A DNA stretch of 64,000 bases, taken from Dipteronia dyeriana (lineage: Eukaryota > Streptophyta > Magnoliopsida > Sapindales > Sapindaceae). The stretch covers positions 12,343,096-12,407,095 of the forward strand of contig CM065298.1 in assembly GCA_032871835.1 (NCBI GenBank), read 5' to 3'. A program made the position numbers and the translations under genes. The notes under the pieces were generated by a model that searched no databases, was not told the DNA's origin, and was given only the letters and a program-made list of their open reading frames with translations. Each line of letters opens with the position of its first letter. The stretch's first letter is position 1. Of this stretch, positions 1 through 12,640 are shown in pieces.

Positions 1-349
1 GTATACTCAAGGGTAAGTGAGGCATGCCCTGCTCCTATTACCACTATGGATCAAAGTTATTATATCAAGACAACTGGACAAATGATAACAAGGATGTGAC
101 AGTTACAAAAAGGGGAAGATAATGAAATCATGGAATGTACTTAAAAGTATACATTTGCCCTTTCAATATACTAACCCACCTCTTCATTCGTGTATTTCTA
201 TTTCTTGGCCTCACATGTGACCCAAAGTTTAAACATTTCTAGCAAAACTAGTTCTCGATTGCAAAAAGATCTGACCCAAAACATATGCTACTGAGACCAA
301 TCAAAATTCATGTAATATTCAATAGAGAAAGGATCAAGCAAGTGCTTAC
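1..349 (-). other. Intron and possible start of the last LETM1-like exon
   Basis: The exon ending at 350 is followed by GTAAGC, so an intron starts here. A conceptual GHAS stretch near position 30 on the minus strand resembles the GHAA motif that follows the membrane segment in LETM1-like proteins. No acceptor gives the right phase, so I do not annotate an exon. The rest is AT-rich intron-like sequence. Confidence 0.35.
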
Positions 350-3300
350 AGGAAGTAGCATCAGAACTGTAATTGGAATAAGTGTAGCAATGTCATTAAG
401 GGTTCTTTTCAACTTCTTCCGCTCCCTTGTTGTAATCTTGTAGCCCTGTAACTGCTTGCGTAGAAGCGCTAGAGACACCATGATGTCTATAAAGAGCAAC
501 TGGGTTCCCATCCATACATCCTATTAAACAATTTAGTTTGCAATACTGTCAATTGATGTCTGAAATATTATATTATTCTGTTAGTTGACTAGAAAGCTGG
601 GGATGATTGAGCTTACTGTGCTAGTTCTTAACAATTTGTTGCTGTATTTCGTAATGAAACTCTCTTGAAGAGAAGTTGACTTCACAGTGCTGGTTTCCTT
701 GACAGAGATTATTGTATCTGCCCCAGCTGAGCTGCTGCCCTGCCATTACAAATCTGAGCATGAAATAAACACAAAAAATGTTTCCGGTACCATTTTTTTT
801 CCTTCAATAAAAACTATATGCACCAGTCTTATTAATGGAGCACTATATAATAAAATGATGGCTAATAAAGGTTGTAATATTGATCAGCACACTTACTTTC
901 CAGAATGTTCGTCATTTGAAGAAATTTGATATATAATATGTAACGTAAACAAAGTTAAATGAATTGTTGAATAGTTATTTAGCATGATAGCCAACTAAAT
1001 CGAGTGGTTTCGTGCTCCAATCCTAAGAAATCACTGATAATATTAATTAAATTATATCTGTATTTGTTTTGTTTGATGTGCCCTTTATTAAAAGATTGAG
1101 CTTTTGGGATCAAGGATTACTCAAGGGTCTACAATGTTCACTATTTGAAAATGATTATAGAATGACCAACATTAACTAATCTTATATGGTGGCCATACCT
1201 TTCCCAAATTAGATGTATGCTGAAATTTATTCTCTGTGTGTCCCTGCATAGCCAAATCTTGTTTTTCTTCCAGCACCATAGGGAACCTAGCTGCATCTTG
1301 GGTTACTAGAGATGGTATCTGGTCCGAGGCAACTGTTTCTGTGATCTTTAGCAGCACATTACTGGAGAACATCAACATAAGCATGATAGTTACCCATTTC
1401 ACTGTCTTCGATGAATGCACCAAAGAGTTAGACAAAACATCATTCTGGACCGACAACTAACTTACCTTGATCTGTCATAAGCAGCCCAATAGTCTTCTAG
1501 ACAAACAGTTAGCAGTCTTTGGCTGAAATATTTACAGCATCACATCTTAGAAGCAAATTTACACTTAACACACACGCACACACACACACATATATATATA
1601 TTTGAAACTGAAAAAGCTTGGCCATGAAAACTGTGATATTTTTGGCTACCTCCGGAGCAAGAAGGATAGCAAATCTGCATCTAAGGGTTGTTGGGTAGAA
1701 CGACAAAAGTAAGCAAACCCAGAGAACACATCATAGCAAACACCAAAAACATTTGATAGAATAATCTCTTTCTCCGCTTGAATAGCATGTTGTTTGGACC
1801 TTTTTCTCTCTTGATTGCCCATGGAAGGAAATGCAGCATAAAAGTCAAGCCATCCAATTTCATCAGTTACAATCTGTGGAGACGAATATGCACATTAGAA
1901 TTTTTCAAAACATATTGGAATCCCAACAAAAGTGATGAGAATTTACCTCCATGAAGAGTTGATACACTGATATGGAAGAAAACTCTGGGTAGATGAAAAG
2001 GCTGCCACACTCCAAGTAGCTGCAGGCAAAGTGTTTTCGGACCTTTATGCATCTGTGCTAAGGGATGTATGTACTGAAGCATCTAGAATCCATCCAAATT
2101 ATACCAGTTTACCTGAGGAAGTCCTTGACCAGCTCATCAAGATCCTTGATGCCCTTATTTGACAAGAATATTCGAGTCATTCTTCCCAGGTATGCAAAAA
2201 GTCCTAGAGTAGCCAGGCAATCTGCTTGAACCTGTCAAAACTTGAACTGCATAAATAATTAATACATATAAATTTATATGCAATAACCTCCATCGCGGGT
2301 TGAAAAATGTAACCACAAGAAAGATGAGGGAAATTAGGATTTTTTTTTAGTAGATATACTAAACTACAAAAGGGTAATCAAGAGTAACAGAGGGGAAAAA
2401 TTACAGTAAGTGTTGATCTCTATACAATATGTTCATACTTGTCTAATACTCATTCAGGATTGATAGTTTTTAAAGGAGCAAGGAGTGCAAGGCGAAGGGA
2501 GGCTAGCGACCGATGGAAGTGAAGTGCAATTTATTTAAAATAAAGTAAAAAATAAAAAATCTGGTGCTTCATAACACTCCCTTATATACACATTCTAATT
2601 TCTTTCCCAACCGCCACCAACCCTAACCCTAATTTCTTTTCCGGCTGCCGCCAACCCTAACTAACCCTAATTTCTTTTTCAGCCGCCACCAATAAACCTA
2701 ACACTAATTTCTTTTACAGTCGCCGCCAACCCTAACTATCCCTAATTTCTTTTTCAACAGCCATCAATAACTCTAACACTAATTTCTTTTCCAGCCGCCA
2801 CCAACCCTAACCCTAATTTCTTTTCTAACCGCCACCAACCCTAACCTTTGGCCATTGCGACACTCACCACGGCGACATACCATCTGACTCTAGAACTCTT
2901 CGGCGACCTGTATACCGCTGTCAAATATTTCCGGTGACCTCCAAAAGTGTCTCAAATTTAAAGGTGAGCCTTTAACAACAAAGAGGATTCAACTATAATA
3001 ATTTTCCAACATTTATTTCAAACAAGAAAGAAAGAAAATTGGACGTAGTACAAGTTCTCCAATAATTTCCCCAAAATTACCGGAGAGACTTTCATGAATA
3101 ATAGAACCAACCTTTTCATGCAGATTTTTGGTCCCTGTGAGCACAGTTTCGTTTTGGAACGCAGCAGATAGTTTCTTCTGAGCCAACCCAATCCAAAACT
3201 CTAGCTCCTCAGTGTTCTTGTTGGGCAGAACTTTTTGACCAAATTGGAAGAGGAACTCAAGTTCAAATCCTGCCTCAGTTGCTAAGTGATGCAGCTTGTC

Positions 3301-5793
3301 CATTGATACAAGATCACAACAAACATTCATTAGCTCTATTAACACATCCTCCATTGACATTTCAAACAAGGGACTAGAAATGCGTCCAGGACCCAGTTTC
3401 CTTACTGCAGCACAGCAGCTTATTGCCACAATGATCCCTGCAACACCACTGAATACTCTTTGTTTAGGTTAAATTCATACCTGTCAAATAATAGATGAAT
3501 TACATCAGAATAACAAACTCACATGCGAAGAAAAACATATTGCATTATCATCAGCATATGAAAAGATATGTTATTGATTGAAATGAAGGTTATCATCGGT
3601 GAGACATTAACTTTATGCTAAAAGTAAAAGGTTTTTGAGCAAACCTTCCTGCATATTCCATGGACCATTTCTTTAGTAAGGAGCTGAAAAATCCAGCTAT
3701 ACGCGGTAATTCCACATCTCTGAACCATTGTACCAATTCTGGATTCCTTATGCTCAATTGACTTTCAATGTACTTTGCCACTGCATTTAGCTTAGGGGTC
3801 AAGCTGACACAAATAAGGGGGAAAAAATTAAGTTGGCATAGCTAGTCAACATTTAAGTAACAGCACAACAATAGTCAGCTAGTAAGCTTCATAGGCATGG
3901 TATATTGGATCAGGTAGATGCTTTCATTTTATATAACTACAAACGAGGCAGAATTGTTGTTAATATATCATAGAACATGAAATGTCAACCCAAAACATAA
4001 AGTACAGCTATTACAGAAACTTAATCCATCTCCTACGGTCAAGCACTTACATTGTTTTAACCGGAGATGGATTGTTGTGACGTTCAAGAGAAAGCAAAAC
4101 CTCCACTTCAATAGCTATTTTCAACAAAGCATAAATTGCTACCTGAAGAGCCATAAAAGTTCATGATTCTTGTTCCATTTTCTCATGTCATCCAAAAATT
4201 CATAAAGCATGCTCTATCCCCACCTAACTTAGATATTCTGTAATAATCATTCAAGGCAGATAATAACAGATAAATGCAGAAACATGTTGATATTATCAAC
4301 AGATAAATGCAGAAACATGTTGATGCATGTACCGATTATCAAAATGTGTATGGAAAATCCTTTCAACTAAAATTGTCAAGACTCAGCAACATATACACAT
4401 AAATTGTCTGAAGTCTGAACCATTTGAAAATTTTCATTTTACAGAAATTAAAAATACATTGCTAATACTTTAATTTCATATGTGCGTACTCTGTAAGCAA
4501 TGCGTTTATGCCATTCATGCACATCCTTCCCATTCCAAGCCATCGCAAGCTCTGCGCCGCTTCCAGCCAATTCAAGTGACTCAACTGCAAGTGAAAAGCT
4601 CCCCGCAGATTCATGCAATACCCAAACAAGACAGTTCACCCGGTTGAATTCCATTTCTTCACCTTCAACTACAACCACCCCATTCTCACCATCGGATCTA
4701 TCAGATGCAGAAGCAGTCGTAGATGACAATAATGCCCTCAATGATACACAACTAGAAGAAGTATAACGCTTGACCAAATAACCAATATAAATGTTTTTCT
4801 TAGAAAGGATAGAGTTTCCTTGCTCCTTTCCATTGAACTTTGATGAGTAGAGTGCTTTTCTGTTAACCTTTTGACAGGAATCTAACCCAAAAGATTGACT
4901 GTAACAAATAAAAAACACCAATTAATAAATAAATTTTTGTATACTTTATACTTCTCATATTTCAGAACTGATTTATATATCATCAGATAGCCCTACAGCC
5001 CAAAAAACTACCATTATCTTTCCTTTTATCTTTTCAATATGAGATTCGTTTGCATCTTTTTCTCAAGCTTCACACGTGGGTAGTAGTCTCTAACAAACAA
5101 AAACCCCATCTTCATCAAACGTTGGAAAGATTAAAACAAGATTATTTATTGTAAGGTTTGCCTGATGTTGAGTTAGAGAGTTTGTTTAGTGTTACCAAAC
5201 GTGTAATATACCTAAATGATTCAATTAAAACTACTTGCAAAAAAGAAAATATTGCATTTTTGGCTGTTTTATCACATAAACATGAAATTTCTTATATAAT
5301 CTCACATAATGTTTCAAGGTGAGACAAATGTAGAAAAGACCAATATTAATTCTTCATAAGCTTTATTTCTTAAACCATTTGATGAATTCCTTTCCCATTC
5401 CTTCTCCCCCTTTGATAATTATGGTTCATAGACTTCATAGAATGTTTACTCAAAAAATTTGGCATTAAATTAGCATACATTCCAATAAAATAAAATAAAA
5501 AAGGTTAATTTACTAATATGAAGCAAAAAAAACAGTCAAATCTACAGATAGATTCCATCAATTCAGTACAAGATAATACCACAACCAATCATTATAACCA
5601 AATTAAACCACTTCATTACTCAAAATCAATACACACATACATTGACAAGCCAAAATCTCAATAACCCACATCAAGACATTACATAAACTGTGGATTTACA
5701 TATGCATAAGCATATATAGAGATGACACAAAGACTAAGAGAGAGCTTACAAGTAGTTGAGGTGAGGGAGTCGTGGAGACAAAAAAGAAACCAT
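350..5793 (-). CDS. LETM1-like protein gene, 12 exons, 3' end missing
   Basis: Spliced reading on the minus strand gives exons at 5793-5750, 4898-4490, 4142-4051, 3803-3645, 3448-about 3052, 2231-2113, 2019-1947, 1873-1650, 1522-1466, 1361-1199, 739-617 and 520-350. Phases agree at every junction, and about 677 codons are covered. The last exon holds the LETM1 signature: a basic ERKKLKRTLNDIATLIP stretch followed by a hydrophobic segment. Earlier exons contain QADCLATLGLFAYLG, DLDELVKDFL and DEIGWLDFYAAFP, which I take to match plant LETM1-like proteins. The N-terminus (MVSFLSPRLPHLNY) is poor in acidic residues and could be an organelle transit peptide. LETM1 family proteins sit in the inner mitochondrial membrane and affect K+/H+ or Ca2+ exchange and ribosome binding. 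The donor of exon 5 is uncertain: 3052 keeps phase, while the stronger-looking site at 3081 does not. The exon after 350 could not be placed. Family assignment is fairly sure; exact exon ends are less so. Confidence 0.8.
1566..1601. repeat. (CA)n-(TA)n microsatellite in a LETM1-like intron
   Basis: An alternating ACACAC tract runs directly into a TATATA tract, within the intron between exons 1873-1650 and 1522-1466. Confidence 0.8.
2595..2855. repeat. 37-bp minisatellite with telomere-like CCCTAA cores
   Basis: About seven diverged units of 34-38 bp are marked by AATTTCTTTT at roughly 2597, 2631, 2669, 2706, 2744, 2781 and 2815. Between them lie CCGCCACCAACCCTAACCCT-type segments. The array sits in the 820-bp intron between LETM1-like exons 5 and 6. 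The 5' neighbour (2470-2560) is unusually G-rich and purine-rich for this window, so array and neighbour may be one inserted element. Confidence 0.75.
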
Positions 5794-6483
5794 GGAAGAG
5801 AAAAAGAAGAACAAAAAAAGAAAAGAAGGGAAAAGAGAGGTGGTGGTGGTGGGAATATAATTGCAGATGTCAAAAGCGAAGACATCAAGGCAGATTAGAG
5901 AGAAAGACTTGGAATTTTTAATTATTTTTATTTTATAAATTTAATGCTCAGACTGGTTTTCTTGCTTAGGCTTTATCTCCCGCCAGCGTTTTTTTTTCAT
6001 TTTTATTTGAAGCTTTTTTTTTTGGTACTTTGTTAATATTAAAGAAATTTTTTTCTATTGACAGAAGAGTGGTCAACGTTACTTCACTTTGTTACGTAAT
6101 TTTAGAATTTCCAAATCACACTATATAATTTTAATATTTATTTACTATTTTCGATATCTAATGTATCAATAACATTTAAAATAGAATTTTTTTAAAAAAA
6201 TAAGAAGTTTAATATTATTCTACAAAATAAATATTCATATTTTGATCGAAATATCTTAATATTTTTTATATTTTGAATTTAAGGATAGATATAAAGAATA
6301 TTTTTGAGTATTTTTGAAAAATGGATATTTACTTAAGCATTTTCTAGGGATCTGCTTGTTTGTGAATTGTGATTGCTAATTTGATAAAAGTATCAAACCC
6401 TATTTCCACCTTTTGATGCAATTAGACATTTTATAAGGGTGGCTCTATTGCTGCCACAAAAAATCTTCGTTCACCCAAATTCT
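5794..6483. other. Upstream region of the LETM1-like gene
   Basis: The stretch contains the pyrimidine-rich (on the minus strand) likely 5' UTR of the LETM1-like gene up to about 5890, followed by AT-rich DNA. An ATG at about 5888-5886 lies upstream of the chosen start and in another frame; it would put an upstream ORF in the leader. I see no clear TATA box or other gene. Confidence 0.4.
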
Positions 6484-7145
6484 TAGGGGTGGATATGGTT
6501 CGGTTCGGTTCGGTTTTGACCAAAACTATATTGAACAGACATATATTCGGTTTTTAAAAATATGAACCGGTTTGAACCGTTTGAACTTGAAAACCGAATT
6601 GAACCGAACGCCTCTATCTAGGTTCGGTTCAATTCGGTTTTTGGTCTAATGGGCTTTAAAGGTTTTTTAATATGTTTTATTTATTTATTATTTTTTTAGG
6701 TTTTTAAGTTGCATTTTTGGCATTTAGCCTTAAACTTTGTTAAGAAAACATAATATGTAAAAATTAATTTAAACAAAATGCAATCCAATTTTGAATATGA
6801 ATCTAAAATTTCAATTATATTCGGTCTGCATACTCAATCAAAATATAAAATCATCATAACTTCTATAAATAGAAGTAAAAAAATGTAGTATATATATGTA
6901 GTCCAAAAATAAAACATCATCAACAAACAATCCATAATAAAATTGAACCTTACAAAATAATTAATTAAGAAAATTCGGTTTATTCGGTTCGGTTCGGTTT
7001 TATATGTCCAAAACCGAAACCGAACCGAATTCAATTCGGTTTTTAAATTTCAAATCGGTTTGAACCGAATAGAAACTATGAACCGAACAAAACACCAATT
7101 TTTCAGTTCGGTTCAATTCGGTTTCGATTTTTATACCCATCCCTA
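6484..7145. mobile_element. MITE-like element with GGTTCGG-rich inverted ends
   Basis: The left end starts TAGGGGTGGATATGGTTCGG. The right end, read on the other strand, starts TAGGGATGGGTATAAAAATC and then runs into an AACCGAATTGAACCG-type array. Both sides carry GGTTCGGTTCGG and its complement, so the ~660-bp unit can fold on itself. The centre is AT-rich with no credible coding sequence. No clear target-site duplication was found. Elements with this look are common in plant genomes; the superfamily is not assigned. Confidence 0.55.
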
Positions 7146-9769
7146 CAAATACCCAATTCTTTTTTTTTCTTATATCCATATCAGTAAATTAAAATTATTA
7201 GTTTCACTCTTTAAGCTTTTTAAAATATAAAATTATCCTCTATGTATTTTTTAAAATTTAAATATATTTCTTTCTTTTCATTTGCTTCCACCATCATAAA
7301 AATAAAATAAAATCATTGTACATTTCTACGTATACAACTTCTTTTGTCTTAAGAAAAAAAAAAACTTTTTTTTAATAACCAAACAAGCCAAATTTTTTTA
7401 TTTTAAAAATTGGTTTTTATATCTCCAACCATCGAGTTTTAGGTTTACAAAATAATTAAATTAATAAGAATTTAGAGTTGAACTAAAGTAAAGTAAAATG
7501 GATGAGTTGTATTTGATGTTCATTAGACTTGAACGAGTTTACAAGACTACTCTTTTAGAAAAATTCTACAGCAACGATTTTTTATTCAATCACAAAATAA
7601 TATTAAAAAATTAAATAAACACATCTTAATGTATTCAAAATCCATGAAATCAATTTTTTGTTCATCCATTCTTTAACTATATATGAAAAATAATTATATT
7701 TCTGATTGATATTGAGTTTAATTATATATATATATATATATATATCAGGGGTTATGGTAGATTAGGTGTTCAACTTATGGGTGTAGGAAATAAATTATAT
7801 TTTAAGTAATTAAATATAAGAGTATTTTATGATAAAAAAAATTCATTAAATTATATGTGTAGGACGATATTTTATCTGGCAACAGAGTCACCCATTTTAC
7901 AATTACACAAGTATAACATCTAATTTCTACCTATCTCAATAAAATTAAATTAATGCACCGATAACAGAATTAAATGTTAGATGGGTCAGGGTAACATATG
8001 CAGGTAATACTGCCAATAAAAAAAAATGTCCTCTAAAGCCATACTAACATAATTAAATGTTCAATGGGTCATGGTGACGTATACTCTAAAATCACAAGAT
8101 AAATCATCATAATTCTTAGGGACCCAAAACTCAAAAAAACAATTCATGTTTATTTTTCTAACATATTAATGAACAACTTTTCAATCTTTAACATGTGCCC
8201 ACGAACAGTTGGATCAAAACCCAATTTTACCTTTTGATGCAATTATAATATATTATTATGGAGGTTTTATATAAAGAGTTGACTAACCTACAATCCTACA
8301 TGAACATTGATGTAAACAATGCACTTGATAATTATTGAATTACATAAATATGATTAAATTCAATTTTCCAATATCTACTGTTGGATGATCCCGATAAAAC
8401 TAGTGTATATCGGTACATGTAAGTATGTAACACAATTAGAGATGCTACATTAATGTACTGCATATTTCAGCAATTTAGTCAAGAATCTTATGTGAAAATA
8501 ATCAAAAGTCTGTTTTACATTTCTCAAAAACTATTTATTAAAATAAATCATGATATTCGTTTAAATGGATTTTGGAACCTTTATATTAATTAACTAAACC
8601 ATTGACGGTTCCGACTTCCAAGTAGTTTTATCAAAAATCTTCTTTTTGAAAAAAAAAATCTAATAGAAAATGTGTTAAGGATCTTATGTGATCTATCAAG
8701 ATTCAGTATTATATAATTTCTAGTTTTCTACGATGGAAAACTCTCTGTTCATTATTGTAAAATGTATATAGTAAGATTCGAAACCCACGTTACTAATGTG
8801 ACAATGGATGAGCACACTGCTTAAAACTAAGAGTGGATTTGCTTATGAAATTATTCTATTAGCAATACATTCTTAAAAAGTTATATATTAAGGAGGGTGT
8901 CCCAACCATTTATTGGTGTTTAATGTTTTCTTTCTAAAGATTTCTGGTTCAAACCAGAGGGCTAAGCTGAGTTGGGCCCAACAGACCCAAGTGTGAGTCC
9001 ACCAAATTGGTTTGGAATTTGGATCCACAAAATATTTAACAGTAGAAAACATTTGCATGTGCAATATTCTCAAGTTTAATGGAGACTATTGTTCTATTTT
9101 TGACAAAGATTTCTAAGCAAAGCTTTTAATAATATTTGCTTTATAAAATAGTGCTTTTACAATTAGTGTTTTTAAATAAAAGTTGCCGATGGTTTGGTTG
9201 TCAAATTAAAAAGTAAAAAGTTCTTTCAAGCATATAAATTGTTTGGTTGTTTAGTTTTAAAGAGTTTTTTTTTTATATAGTTTATTTGATAAAAATGACG
9301 TAAAGGAAATAATGTTTAATAAAGTTATTAAGTTTTATTGGGAAAGAATACAACCTCGTAATTAATAAAAATACCATGAGAATAATTTAGAAATTTTAAA
9401 GTTGTAGAAACTTAATAAGAGTTTCTTCAAAAAGCTCAAATTTTGATTTTCTTTTGATAGGCACAAAATAATTTTTAAATTTTTTAAAAGCTCTATCCAA
9501 GTAGCAACCAAATGATAAAAAAAAAACATTTTTAGAGGGATATATGTTTTTCTTTTTATAGCACAAGTGAAGTGAATTTATTATTCTCTTGTCCAAAAAA
9601 AAAAAGAAAAAGAAAAACAAGAAAAAGCAGTGGCAATGGACCCACAATAAGACTTTAATTACAACAAAGAAAACAAAATCAAACTTAGAAGCTAAAAATT
9701 AAAAAAAAAAATGTAGAAAAACAAAGAAACTAAGGAAAAGAAAGAAGAGCAAAAAGTGCTTTTCCTTCT
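7146..9769. other. AT-rich intergenic DNA, no gene seen
   Basis: There is no ORF with recognisable protein character. A (TA)n tract lies at 7722-7745. A segment at about 8885-9080 has a tRNA-box-B-like GGTTCAAACCA and reads like a decayed SINE, but I could not find its ends. The part next to 9770 is the downstream flank of the aquaporin gene. Confidence 0.5.
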
Positions 9770-9775
9770 TTTATT
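9770..9775 (-). terminator. AATAAA polyadenylation signal of the aquaporin gene
   Basis: AATAAA on the minus strand lies about 46 bp after the TAA stop at 9821-9823, in the expected place for a plant near-upstream element. Confidence 0.5.
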
Positions 9776-9820
9776 ACAAGAAAAGCATTTCAATTAAGCT
9801 AGTCATGACTCCTGACTCGA

Positions 9821-12494
9821 TTAAAAGTCATTGGACAAGGGTTCATGTTCAGAGGACATGAACACATTTCCATAGATGAGTCCAGCAAGCCCACCACCAA
9901 CAAGAGGCCCAACCCAATAGATCCAGTTGTCGTGGAAGTCGCCGCTGACCACCGCAGGCCCGAAGGAGCGAGCGGGGTTCATGGATCCGCCGGAGAAGGG
10001 GCCGGCGGCCAAGATGTTGGCTCCAACAATGAAACCAATGGCAATGGGTGCAATGGTGCCCAATGAGCCCTTCTTGGGGTCAGCTGCTGTGGCATACACA
10101 GTGTACACCAAAGCAAATGTGATGATGATCTCCATTACAACTCCTTCAATTGCTCCAACTCCCGAGGCAACACTGTGGATTGGAATTGCCTGCAGACGAA
10201 CAAAAATAAATAATAAGTGATTTTGTATGAAATGAGATATAGGTCCAGTTTGTTATTACTGTATTTTAGGAAAAATTGTTTTTGATTATGCTGCCGTATA
10301 ATTGTTTTTGGGTTTGCTTTTAGAAGAATTAATTGGGTGTTTGGTAAACTAATTTTTAAAAATACTGTGAAAACCAAAAGCAAATTCAATGTGTTTGGTA
10401 AAAAAACGTTGTGACTGAACAAAATTACTAGAAAGAATAAAAATAAATTTAAGATAATTTAAAAATAAATAATTTATTTTATTTTTATATAACCATAAAC
10501 ATGTTATAAAATAAATAATTTATTTTATTTGTATGTGGCCGTAAACTTACTATAAAATAAATAAATATTTTTTGTTAAAAAATATATAATTTTACTTTAA
10601 TATTTTTTTTATCTATTACCACATATATTGTTAATATATCAAGAAAACTAGTATAACTTGATTCAAGGATTCATAAGATTACACAGTTAAATTAGATAAT
10701 GTAAATAGCAAATTATATGTTATAGTAAATTATAAATAAAATAATAAATGCTAAGTGCGTGTTTTGTTATGTGGTAAATTTCATAAAAGGATAAAATAGT
10801 GAGTTTGGAAAAAAAAATCATTAATAAGAGTATTAAGTGTGTTTTCATTTCTGCTTCCTAGGAAACTAATTTCTAAAAACATCAATTTGTAGCTTCTCAA
10901 TTTATGTTATAGAAAACCAAAAGAGATCAAAAACACTTTCCAAAAATTTTACCAAACATCTCAGACCATCTTCAAAAGCATTTTAAACTTCAAAAGCAGT
11001 CTAAAAAACGATCCCAAACTGAATCTAAAGAAAAGCACTTGAACAATGAACAGTTTAACCACTAGGAGGGTTTACTCAAAAGTGCTTTTATCATATCAAT
11101 GCTATTTACTTTTGTCCTCTTGCAATTTGAGCACATTGAAAATGCTAAAATAGCTTTACGACTTTTGGCTATGTGACTGGGAATATAAGTACGTCAGCCA
11201 AAAGCCAAAAACAATAAAATAATTCACAAGCATTTATGAGCATATTCCAAAATTTATCCTAATTATTCCGCTGAAAAATAAAAGATTTTGGTAAGCTTTT
11301 TATTATAATATATTTTCAAAATATTTCCAGAAAAAAAAACCCACATAAAAACTATCACCGTAATTTTTGTTATAAATTAAAATAACTATATTTAAGCCTT
11401 GAGATTTAACTACTATGATGTGCATCATCTTCTTTTTCATATTAGCAGTGATGTTGGAACATCTCTCGTTTTATATTATATTTTATAAATACAGTATTTC
11501 AATAATTGAAGTAGATATATGTGTCACATGTTTCATTTAGTGTTCGATGTCGATACTTCCTTGAAAACCCAACTCATTTAGTGTCAGATAGTTTTAAAAA
11601 AGATTTTACTGTTTGATAAAGTTATGTAATTAGTTAGCACCCTAATTTGTGCATAAGATTTTTTGTAAAAGATGGACAATAATGTCATTTTCTTAAAAAA
11701 AATTAACACCAACTGAGGTCAAGAACCTACCGGAGATCTACTCCGGTAATAGAGAGGTACTCTTAGGGTTTTAACCCTGATGGTACCACCAAGGCAAAAG
11801 ACCCTAATAATGTCATTGGACACGCTCTTAAAAAAAAAAAAAATCATTTACGTAGTATTTAAAATAAAATAAAAAGGTTATTATATGGTTTTAGACTTAC
11901 CAAGCCTCCGGTGACAACTTTGAGGAGGTAGCAGGCAACAATGGAGCCAAGAAGCTGGGCAATCCAGTAAAAGATGCCAGTGAGGATGGTGATCTGTCCT
12001 CCGAGAGCCAATCCAAAGGTGACAGCTGGATTGACATGTCCACCAGAGATGTTGGCTCCAACTGACACTGCAACAAAGAGAGCAAATCCATGGCAGATTG
12101 CAATGGCTACCAACCCAGAAGGATCCAGAGCTGCATCTGTTGTCAACTTGTCTGTCCAAAAAAAAAAAAAAAATACATGTCAATAACAATATGAAAATTC
12201 TATACTTAGTAATTATTTTTCTATATGTTGTAATATGTCACACAACGCTAGGAAATCGAATCCTGCACGAAAAAAAAAACCGTGTAGGATCCCAGAACGG
12301 ATAATCATGTGTGTATATATATATATATATATATAAATATAATAATAGGTATATAAAAAAAGAGTATTACTATAAGCTATAGCAGAGCCAACGCCAGCAA
12401 AAACAAAGATCAACGTTGAGATAAACTCAGCAAGGTAGGCTTTGAAGGAGCCTAGACTGAAAGTATCGTCGAAACGGCCGAATGCAATCGCCAT
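9821..12494 (-). CDS. TIP2: Tonoplast intrinsic protein (aquaporin), TIP2 type
   Basis: Three exons, 12494-12371, 12151-11901 and 10189-9821, join in phase into 247 codons plus TAA. The protein is a vacuolar-membrane MIP channel for water, and in the TIP2 group also for ammonia. Two NPA boxes are present: HVNPAVTFG with NPA at residues 82-84, and SMNPARSFG with NPA at 196-198 and the selectivity-filter Arg at 199. A His at 62 (ICHGF) and the start [14 protein letters not shown] also fit TIP2 (delta-TIP). The full-length match across the family, including [12 protein letters not shown] and the C-terminal [11 protein letters not shown], leaves little doubt. The exon 1 donor is GTAATA after a split codon, and intron 2 is long (1711 bp) and carries repeats. 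The gene looks intact and functional. Confidence 0.96.
10232..11035. mobile_element. Possible MITE with long imperfect inverted ends in aquaporin intron 2
   Basis: The left end (CAGTTTG... TTTTAG ... GTGTTTGGTAAA, about 10232-10405) resembles the reverse complement of the right end (CAGTTTGGGATCG ... GATGTTTGGTAAA, about 10940-11035). The repeat is imperfect and its ends are not sharp, so the call is tentative. Confidence 0.35.
11678..11817. repeat. Short insertion between 12-bp direct repeats in aquaporin intron 2
   Basis: AATAATGTCATT occurs at 11678-11689 and again at 11806-11817. Between them is a 116-bp segment with two small hairpins (ACCGGAG/CTCCGGT and AGGGTT/AACCCT). Both repeats are followed within about 15 bp by an A-rich run. 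This could be a SINE-like or other short insertion with its target duplication. Confidence 0.4.
12311..12334. repeat. (TA)n microsatellite in aquaporin intron 1
   Basis: A run of about 12 TA units lies between exons 1 and 2. Confidence 0.8.
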
Positions 12495-12499
12495 TTTTT

Positions 12500-12640
12500 T
12501 ACAGAGAGAGATAGAGAGAGATGGAGAAGAGACAATGATAATTGAAGTGTTGGATATGGAACTAAAGAGAGAGAGAGATGGGTGATTGAGAAGATAAGGG
12601 TGGTGGGAATGCTTTTACTTGCTCATGTATATATATACTG
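12500..12640 (-). promoter_or_regulatory. Likely core promoter and 5' UTR of the aquaporin gene
   Basis: On the minus strand a TATATATATA box lies at about 12627-12638. It is followed by a CT-rich leader (GA-rich on the plus strand, 12503-12530 and 12565-12580) that ends at the ATG at 12494. A TSS near 12600 is inferred from the TATA position. Confidence 0.5.

Noticed and set aside
9845..12304. Several ORFs on both strands over the aquaporin exons
   Set aside because: They are other-frame shadows of the TIP2 exons, whose frame matches the whole family.
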